Positions 6,523-11,293 of a stretch of DNA of 11,293 bases are shown piece by piece; the first letter of the stretch is position 1; each line of letters begins with the position of its first letter. The position numbers and the translations under genes are program-made. The notes below the pieces were generated by a model. That model had not been told where the DNA came from. It worked only from the letters and a program-made list of their open reading frames with translations, and ran no database searches. Origin of the DNA: CANLDA01 sp964021645 (GTDB taxonomy: Bacteria; Pseudomonadota; Alphaproteobacteria; Rhodobacterales; Rhodobacteraceae). The DNA lies in assembly GCA_964021645.1 (NCBI GenBank), contig CAXIAD010000083.1, positions 1 to 11,293 on the forward strand, written 5' to 3'.

Positions 6523-7587
6523 ATGACCCGTACCGTCGTAGAATCAAAAACAAAAACCGCTATTCTGGGCTTTGACGAACCCTTCTGTGTGATCGGCGAA
6601 CGCATCAATCCCACGGGCCGCAAAAAACTCGCGGCTGAGTTGGAAGCAGGCGATTTCTCCACCGTTGAAAAAGACGCCGTCGCGCAGGTTTTGGCCGGCG
6701 CCACCGTTCTGGATATCAACGCGGGCGTTGTGTACAACTCCAACCCAAACCCCAACGAGACAGAGCCGCCCCTGATGCGCAAAATCGTTGAACTGGTTCA
6801 AAGCCTCGTTGATGTGCCTTTGTGCATCGACAGTTCCGTTCCCGGCGCACTAGAAGCAGGCCTTGAAGCTTGCGAAGGGCGCCCCCTGCTCAACTCCGTC
6901 ACCGGCGAAGAAGAGCGCCTGGAGCAGATCCTGCCGCTGGTCAAAAAATACAACGTTCCCGTTGTAGCGATTTCCAACGATGACACCGGCATTTCCGAGG
7001 ACCCCGATGTCCGTTTCGCTGTTGCCAAAAAGATCGTGGAACATGCCGCCGATTACGGCATTCCTGCGCATGACATCGTGGTTGACCCGCTGGTTATGCC
7101 AATCGGTGCCATGGGCACAGCCGGCTTGCAGGTTTTCGCCCTCGTGCGTCGCCTGCGCGAAGAGCTGGGCGTGAACACCACCTGTGGTGCCTCCAATATC
7201 TCCTTTGGCCTGCCCAACCGTCACGGCATTAATAACGCGTTTTTGCCAATGGCCATGGGTGCCGGCATGACCTCCGCGATCATGAATCCGGTCGCCTTGC
7301 CGATCAACCAAAAGAAAATCGCCGAGAAACGCGCCGAAGTCGAAGCGGCTGGCATCATCCTGCCCGAAGGCATGGAAGACGAAGCTTTCGTTCAAATGTT
7401 CGGCCTTGGTTCCACCAAATACACGGCAGGCAAGGAAATGGAGGCCATTCGCGCCGCCAACTTCCTCACCAACAATGACCCCCATGGCGCAGCTTGGATT
7501 CGCACCAACAAAGCCCCCCTAAAAGAGGGCGAAGAAGCCCGCGGTCGCGGTGGTCGCGCAGGTGGCGGACGTCGTCGTCGGGCCTAA
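6523..7587 (+). CDS. Methyltetrahydrofolate:corrinoid methyltransferase (stand-alone pterin-binding domain)
   Basis: This 354-residue protein is a single pterin-binding TIM barrel of the MetH/AcsE/DHPS group. Visible elements are FCVIGERINPTGRKKL (21-36), TVLDINAG (61-68), CIDSS (101-105), LLNSVTGEE (122-130), VVAISND (147-153), VVDPLVMPIG (186-195) and GASNISFGLPNR (222-233). These match the folate-binding half of methionine synthase rather than dihydropteroate synthase, which normally has other neighbours. It has no cobalamin or homocysteine domain, so it must hand its methyl group to a corrinoid protein encoded elsewhere. Roseobacters use a split methionine synthase with such a component; a role in methylamine or betaine demethylation is the alternative. 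The last 15 residues are a Gly/Arg tail (GRGGRAGGGRRRRA), not part of the barrel. Its AAGGA ribosome site overlaps the previous stop codon, and a strong terminator follows. Confidence 0.9.
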   Translation: MTRTVVESKTKTAILGFDEPFCVIGERINPTGRKKLAAELEAGDFSTVEKDAVAQVLAGATVLDINAGVVYNSNPNPNETEPPLMRKIVELVQSLVDVPLCIDSSVPGALEAGLEACEGRPLLNSVTGEEERLEQILPLVKKYNVPVVAISNDDTGISEDPDVRFAVAKKIVEHAADYGIPAHDIVVDPLVMPIGAMGTAGLQVFALVRRLREELGVNTTCGASNISFGLPNRHGINNAFLPMAMGAGMTSAIMNPVALPINQKKIAEKRAEVEAAGIILPEGMEDEAFVQMFGLGSTKYTAGKEMEAIRAANFLTNNDPHGAAWIRTNKAPLKEGEEARGRGGRAGGGRRRRA

Positions 7588-7612
7588 GCCTGGCCCTAAG
7601 AATACGAAATCA

Positions 7613-7639
7613 AACGGCTCCCATTTGGGGGCCGTTTTT
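7613..7639 (+). terminator. Rho-independent terminator of the one-carbon operon
   Basis: A 10-bp stem, AACGGCTCCC (7613-7622) with GGGGGCCGTT (7627-7636), has one G-T pair and a 4-nt ATTT loop, and runs into five T residues (7635-7639). It sits 25 bp after the methyltransferase stop and closes the three-gene operon. Confidence 0.93.
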
Positions 7640-7660
7640 GTTACATCGCTTCTGCATGCC

Positions 7661-7743
7661 AGCAGTCATTTCACAAAATGGCCAGACGACTGCTTTGAGC
7701 CCAATGTGACTGTTGCTGCAAGCTGCACCAAGGTCGGCTTTCG
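7661..7743 (+). repeat. Palindromic intergenic repeat, copy 1
   Basis: The copy opens with a 7-bp hairpin, AGCAGTC (7661-7667) with GACTGCT (7688-7694), whose loop holds AATGGCC. A tail follows that reads TTGC...TGCA.CAA.GT..GCTTT. The same architecture, hairpin plus tail, occurs in reverse at 9072-9145. The arm sequences differ between the copies while pairing is kept, as expected for a REP-like element. I believe similar elements are scattered through roseobacter genomes, but that is recollection, not something this window can prove. Confidence 0.6.
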
Positions 7744-7756
7744 ATAATCGTAGTAT

Positions 7757-7782
7757 ATCAAGTGAACGGCCTTTTACTTGAT
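7757..7782. promoter_or_regulatory. Inverted repeat upstream of the orphan secreted-protein gene
   Basis: ATCAAGT (7757-7763) and ACTTGAT (7776-7782) are perfect 7-bp arms 12 nt apart, giving roughly two helical turns from arm to arm start. They lie about 100 bp before the start codon at 7883, a usual place for a dimeric regulator's site. No T-run follows, so it is not a terminator. No candidate regulator is encoded in the window. Confidence 0.4.
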
Positions 7783-7882
7783 GCACTTATTGTCTTGCCA
7801 GACCAACTCTGGCCTAAGCCCAGCTGGTAAAAATAATTCAGTTCCTCTAATGTGTAATCAGGTTTGAAGTACTGGGAGAAAT

Positions 7883-8905
7883 ATGAAAAATCTAATATTT
7901 ATAGTCTTTGCGATGGCACTATTTGTGTCACTAAGTCAAAATTTATCCGCCCAAACATTGGATCGAAATTATTACTCTAATCAGGCTCGCACCATGTATG
8001 CCTGTAATCCAAAGGCCGACAAATCCAATGTTCGAGAAGGTCCAAGTTCTCGGGACTACAAAGTTGTTTCTGAGCTATTGAATGGTCAACATGTTGATGT
8101 TCTCGACCGTGTTCAGAACTCTGGGGGCTATGATTATTATAAGATAGTCTATCACACCGCGCTTAGTAATGGTCGCCTGTATGAGAACATAGGTTACGTA
8201 TATCACGCTGCGCTAGCCAATACTTGTGAGGCCAATTTTAAAGATGTAGTAGCTCGAAACCAACAATGGCCGATTTCAAATCGGTGGTGGGGATGCAATT
8301 TCATTTTCCAAGATGCCAAGGTAGATAAGCAATGGTCCAGAGTTGCACGTGAAATGCGTGCTCAATCAATGTCGCAAGCTGCAAAAACGATTTGCCAACA
8401 GGCTTCTGACTATAAAATATCTGTCAAAAAATACCTAGGTTTCAAGCAGGATGACCAACGCGAGTATTTCCACGTTATAATGAACGGGTGCGACGCTGAG
8501 TTTTCTATCGGTGACGTGGGAAATGGGGCCGAATTTGCCTACGGTTGGGCTTATGACCAATCATGCCTTGATCGAAAAAACAAACCACAAGTCCAAGCTT
8601 CTTCAGGTCATTCTAAATCAGGGGGGTTTTTCTCAACGTGGTTTAACAACATGTTTGGAGGTAGTTCAGGTTCATTCGATGCAAGCGGGTTTTCAGCGAC
8701 ATATACTTTAGTTTGTCGTGATAGAGTACTGTTTGATCTTGATACTTGGAAGCGAGGAGCCAGCCAAAGTTGCACTGGTGAAATTTATCAATGTGAAGAT
8801 AAGTTCAAAGCATCTCTCGAAACTACTTATGGAGGCTTGAGCAAGGCGTGCGCCGCTCAATTCGGCTCCAAGTATACATTCGAAAGTATCGACTACGACT
8901 ATTGA
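7883..8905 (+). CDS. Exported SH3-like, cysteine-containing protein of unknown function
   Basis: I do not recognise this 340-residue protein as a named family. Residues 1-23 are a standard Sec signal peptide (MKNLIFIVFAMALF... ending LSA before QTLD). Residues about 43-110 look like a bacterial SH3 domain: SNVREGPSSRDYKVVSELLNGQ, then a central VDVLDRV strand and IGYVYHAAL at the end. The rest has no motif I can name. Ten cysteines (41, 115, 138, 171, 203, 228, 278, 297, 304, 323) are spread through the mature part, which suggests disulfide bonds in the periplasm or outside the cell. A Gly/Ser-rich segment lies at about 240-270. The gene is clearly AT-richer than its neighbours and uses codons they avoid. 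It has a GGGAGA ribosome site, its own terminator and no operon partner, which together suggest acquisition by transfer. Confidence 0.85.
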   Translation: MKNLIFIVFAMALFVSLSQNLSAQTLDRNYYSNQARTMYACNPKADKSNVREGPSSRDYKVVSELLNGQHVDVLDRVQNSGGYDYYKIVYHTALSNGRLYENIGYVYHAALANTCEANFKDVVARNQQWPISNRWWGCNFIFQDAKVDKQWSRVAREMRAQSMSQAAKTICQQASDYKISVKKYLGFKQDDQREYFHVIMNGCDAEFSIGDVGNGAEFAYGWAYDQSCLDRKNKPQVQASSGHSKSGGFFSTWFNNMFGGSSGSFDASGFSATYTLVCRDRVLFDLDTWKRGASQSCTGEIYQCEDKFKASLETTYGGLSKACAAQFGSKYTFESIDYDY

Positions 8906-8911
8906 TCCCAC

Positions 8912-8946
8912 AACGCCTCCGCTCTCAATCTAAAGCGGAGGCGTTT
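8912..8946 (+). terminator. Terminator hairpin of the orphan secreted-protein gene
   Basis: A perfect 12-bp stem, AACGCCTCCGCT (8912-8923) with AGCGGAGGCGTT (8934-8945), encloses a 10-nt loop. Only three T residues follow, so the tail is short, but the stem is strong and begins 7 bp after the stop codon. Confidence 0.8.
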
Positions 8947-8981
8947 CATCATCAAACTCATACATAGTTATCTAATGCGTA

Positions 8982-9013
8982 CTGATACGTTTCCGCCGAT
9001 ACGCGCTGATATG
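8982..9013 (+). repeat. Three short degenerate direct repeats
   Basis: CTGATACG (8982-8989), CCGATACG (8996-9003) and CTGATATG (9006-9013) recur within 32 bp in a 337-bp gene-free stretch (8906-9242). They could be binding half-sites or chance. Nothing nearby uses them obviously: the cupin gene is transcribed toward this region, not away from it. Confidence 0.25.
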
Positions 9014-9071
9014 CTAAGCGCAGCTATGCACAATACTTAACATAATTCCGCCTACCCGATCCATATCATAG

Positions 9072-9145
9072 GTAAAAGCGAACGTTGACTGCAAGACTGG
9101 CAACGGCAGCTTCGGACGCATAGCGGCCCACTAAAGTCCGAAGCT
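9072..9145 (-). repeat. Palindromic intergenic repeat, copy 2 (inverted relative to copy 1)
   Basis: The main hairpin has perfect 10-bp arms, AGCTTCGGAC (9108-9117) and GTCCGAAGCT (9136-9145), with an 18-nt loop holding CGGCCCA. A second small stem, CGTTG (9083-9087) with CAACG (9101-9105), lies beside it. Read on the reverse strand the tail is TTGC...TGCA..CAA.GT..GCTTT, which matches the tail of the copy at 7661-7743. A GGCCGTTTTT segment just outside (9150-9159) could pair with CGGCC at 9124-9128 and make an alternative fold ending in a T-run. Confidence 0.6.
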
Positions 9146-9242
9146 AACAGGCCGTTTTTACAGCAGTGTTCGGCCGTCAGAGCCTTTGAGCCGCGCCAAA
9201 GTGAAGATGCAGTGCTGATGCATACGCCTCAGCCCGAAATCC

Positions 9243-9560
9243 TCAACCCGGCTCGCCTTCCATAAACTCAATCTCGACAAAGGCGCATTCAAAGTCATTG
9301 CCGTTCATCACATCATGCTCCACGCCCGCTTTGCGAAAATACGGCACGCCGGTTTTCATCTCGGCCATCGTGCGCACGCCGCCCGCGGTTTCGATTTCCA
9401 GAAACCCGTCAAACTGCGGCACCACCACATAGTCGTATTCGTGCCTGTGCCAGCCTGTGTTGTCCCCTCGTTTCGCAAACCGCCATTCGGTGACACGTGT
9501 ACGCTCATTCTCGATATAGGCGGTGGGCACGGCGGTGCCTGCGCTGGTTGCATCACACAT
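9243..9560 (-). CDS. Small cupin-domain protein (BauB-like)
   Basis: This 105-residue protein is a single cupin barrel. Motif 1 is GDNTGWHRHEYDYVVVPQFDG (around 32-52) with metal-ligand candidates H38 and H40; the usual glutamate of this motif is replaced by the EYDY stretch. Motif 2 is PYFRKAGVEHDVMN (73-86) with H82 and N86. The GWHRHEYDYVVVP wording resembles proteins annotated as beta-alanine degradation protein BauB, but the substrate is unknown for this group and could be any small molecule. There is no signal peptide. The ATG at 9560 has a strong TTGGAGGA ribosome site. The gene stands alone: the acyl-CoA ligase ends 362 bp upstream on the same strand, with repeats in between. Confidence 0.85.
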   Translation of the reverse strand: MCDATSAGTAVPTAYIENERTRVTEWRFAKRGDNTGWHRHEYDYVVVPQFDGFLEIETAGGVRTMAEMKTGVPYFRKAGVEHDVMNGNDFECAFVEIEFMEGEPG

Positions 9561-9922
9561 ACTGTCAATCCTCCAAACGGCTTTCTCATGAATAGCCTAT
9601 GCGGGTAAATCAATCGCAGATAGTCCCAAACATTTGATCATATGTATCCAGTGCAATTTGCAACCAATTGCCCGGCGTTGCATTTTTTTAGCCGCGTTAA
9701 CCATGAGACGGTGCCAAAATCCGCGAAATATACGTTTCAGAGGTCGAAAATGGCAATTCGTCACTTTCGCCATTCGTTACCATGGCGTGCGTTGGGTTTG
9801 GCGCTCTGTTGACACACATCATATTGGGGCGCTGTGTTGCGTGAATTGGCTTTTGTACGTTCCAAAACGCGCCAAACCACCTCCAAAACCTTGGTTAACG
9901 CAACGTCCGCATAGGTTTTGAG
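9561..9922. other. Gene-free region between cupin and acyl-CoA ligase genes
   Basis: This 362-bp stretch has no gene I can support. The forward open frame 9634-9921 lacks a ribosome site, has no domain, and spans the inverted repeats. The part just before 9561 should hold the cupin promoter. Its main content is the nested inverted repeats at 9694-9901, plus an imperfect 12-bp direct repeat (9800-9811 and 9828-9839, 11 of 12 matching). No good terminator for the ligase gene is visible unless those repeats act as one. Confidence 0.6.
9694..9901. repeat. Two nested pairs of perfect 10-bp inverted repeats
   Basis: The outer pair is GCGTTAACCA (9694-9703) and TGGTTAACGC (9892-9901). The inner pair is GGTTTGGCGC (9795-9804) and GCGCCAAACC (9869-9878). 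Both are perfect and properly nested, so the 208-bp segment could fold as a long branched hairpin or represent a small non-coding element with 10-bp terminal inverted repeats. The flanks 5' of 9694 and 3' of 9901 show no obvious target-site duplication. It ends 21 bp from the stop codon of the ligase gene. Confidence 0.5.
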
Positions 9923-11293
9923 TTAGCGCTTCTTAAAGGCGCGAAAATCATGGGCATTTTCTGTAGGATCGGCATTTTCGGCGAATAATGCGTGTTTCTG
10001 TACCTTTTGCGTCCCCGTGACGGGCACCTCGTTAACAAAGACGATCCACCCCGGAGCCTTATAGTAGCTTAGCCTTTCATAGCACCAATCAAATAGGTTT
10101 TTTGGCGTATTATCAGTGCGTTCCACAGATAATTGAATGCATGCCATAACCTCCTCATCGCGCATATCGTCAGGCACAGCGATCACCGCAACCCGTTCCA
10201 CAGCGGGATGATCCTGCAAGCACGCCTCTATTTCAGCGGCGGCAATATTTTCGCCGGACCTACGAATGATGTTTTTCATCCGGTCCACGAAATAGATCAT
10301 ATTATCGGCGTCCATGGTCACCGTATCCCCGGTATGAAACCACCCGCCGCGCCATGCTTTTTCGGTCTCTTCAGGCAGGTTTAGATATCCTGAAAAAGCG
10401 CCTTTTTCCGGCATATTAGATGAATATCTTAATGTCATTTCACCTGGCATTCCACGCGGCACCTCAACGTCATCAGCATCCACAACGCGTACCTCCAATC
10501 CGGGGCCAGACCGCCCGATCGCGCGCGTCGCGACCTGTCGAGGTTCCTGATGGTCCGCCAACAACCGGCACATCTCCGTCATCCCCCACACCTCAACCAA
10601 AGGAAATCCAAACCGCTCCTCAAACGCGTGATGCAATGTCGGCTCCACCCCAGCCCCCACCGCCCATTCTATTCCATGATCTTGGTCAGAATCCTTTGCG
10701 GGTTGGTTCATCAATGCTGGAATGATGATTCCAAGGTAATGCGCTGATGTTGCACGGGTATTTACAATATCAGGCCACCAATGCCGCGCTGAAAACCGTT
10801 CGGGAATTATTTGGCAACTGCCGCTTTTGATGACGGCGAAAAACAACAGAATTGCGGCGTTGACATGAAACAATGGCAAGGGGCAATAGACACGTGTATG
10901 CCCCCCGACAAAAGGCACCAGCCCCCCTAAACCACAATACCACTCGCCCATCATCAGCTCATACTCGTGACTCATGATGCAGCCTTTGGGCTTACCAGTT
11001 GTGCCCGACGTGTAAATCAAACTCGACTCTGTTTCGGCCCCAATTGGCTCAGTTAGATATGGGGCCAAATTAGGCGCATCAAACACAGTCAATAATTCAA
11101 TATTTTCAAATAAACACAAAGATATATCCGATAAACTTGATGTAAGACCTTGCTGCATCAAATCCTGATACTCTGGAGCTGTGATTGCCAACACGGCCTG
11201 ACTATCAGTTAACAGATATGAGATTTCCGCAGCTCTATAGTCTGGATTCACCGGCACCCAAGAAATACCAAGTTGATTACAGGCCAGTTTGAA
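9923..11293 (-). CDS. AMP-forming acyl-CoA ligase (5' end cut by right window edge)
   Basis: The reverse frame is open from the right edge to a TAA at 9923, giving 456 residues; the true start lies outside the window. It is an ANL-superfamily enzyme that activates a carboxylic acid with ATP and transfers it to coenzyme A. Core motifs are present: YTSGTTGKPKG (10982-11014), EVWGMTE, GWFHTGD, DRMKNIIRRSGENI followed by AEIE, and the C-terminal GTQKVQK holding the catalytic lysine. The RRSGENI wording and overall pattern recall CaiC-like crotonobetaine/carnitine-CoA ligases and related 'ATP-dependent acyl-CoA ligases'. Substrate cannot be assigned. The in-frame GTG at 11257 is not the start, because homologous sequence (QLGISWVPVNPDY, a usual N-domain segment) continues across it to the edge. 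Confidence 0.92.
   Translation of the reverse strand, partial: FKLACNQLGISWVPVNPDYRAAEISYLLTDSQAVLAITAPEYQDLMQQGLTSSLSDISLCLFENIELLTVFDAPNLAPYLTEPIGAETESSLIYTSGTTGKPKGCIMSHEYELMMGEWYCGLGGLVPFVGGHTRVYCPLPLFHVNAAILLFFAVIKSGSCQIIPERFSARHWWPDIVNTRATSAHYLGIIIPALMNQPAKDSDQDHGIEWAVGAGVEPTLHHAFEERFGFPLVEVWGMTEMCRLLADHQEPRQVATRAIGRSGPGLEVRVVDADDVEVPRGMPGEMTLRYSSNMPEKGAFSGYLNLPEETEKAWRGGWFHTGDTVTMDADNMIYFVDRMKNIIRRSGENIAAAEIEACLQDHPAVERVAVIAVPDDMRDEEVMACIQLSVERTDNTPKNLFDWCYERLSYYKAPGWIVFVNEVPVTGTQKVQKHALFAENADPTENAHDFRAFKKR

Noticed and set aside
5590..7587. Dihydropteroate synthase / folate biosynthesis operon
   Set aside because: The pterin-domain protein has methionine-synthase-type wording (IGERINPTGR, GASNISFGLPNR) and an MTHFR-like neighbour; no folP-type partners such as glmM or folB are present.
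9634..9921. 95-codon forward open frame in the gap before the ligase gene
   Set aside because: No ribosome site, no recognisable domain, an unusual composition, and it overlaps nested inverted repeats.
10982..11257. GTG at 11257 as the start of the acyl-CoA ligase
   Set aside because: The frame stays open to the right edge and the upstream residues look like normal family sequence, so the gene is simply cut by the window.

Overview
The window looks like a chromosomal segment from a marine alphaproteobacterium of the Rhodobacteraceae/Roseobacter group. The basis is gene content and style: a short-form Ppx/GppA phosphatase next to rlmE, a 'virulence factor' family small protein next to a methylenetetrahydrofolate-reductase-like gene and a free-standing methyltetrahydrofolate methyltransferase, a periplasmic L,D-transpeptidase paired with a DUF882 protein, and moderately GC-rich codon use. 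This assignment is inference from family knowledge, not from a search. No rRNA, tRNA, CRISPR array, transposase or phage gene is visible.

Layout. (1) 1-2424, cell wall: an L,D-transpeptidase (reverse, cut by the left edge) and a Tat-exported DUF882/M15-type peptidase homologue (forward) diverge from a 313-bp spacer. One family makes 3-3 peptidoglycan cross-links and the other is related to enzymes that cut them. A clear terminator closes the second gene. (2) 2431-4994, reverse strand: a group II truncated haemoglobin, the 23S rRNA 2'-O-methyltransferase RlmE, and a Ppx/GppA phosphatase. The last two probably form a housekeeping pair. (3) 5267-7639, forward: a tight three-gene one-carbon operon (small PF13769-type protein, MTHFR-like protein, pterin-domain methyltransferase) ending in a strong terminator. 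It probably feeds methyl groups from folate to a separate corrinoid protein, as in the split methionine synthases of roseobacters. (4) 7883-8905: a solitary AT-rich gene for an exported SH3-like, cysteine-containing protein of unknown function, with its own terminator. Two diverged copies of a palindromic intergenic repeat lie on either side of it, in opposite orientation. (5) 9243-11293, reverse: a small cupin, a 362-bp gene-free stretch with two nested pairs of perfect 10-bp inverted repeats, and an AMP-forming acyl-CoA ligase cut by the right edge.

The best candidates for unusual biology are the one-carbon operon with its uncharacterised small first protein, the orphan secreted protein, and the non-coding repeats. 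Most other genes are ordinary housekeeping or accessory genes.
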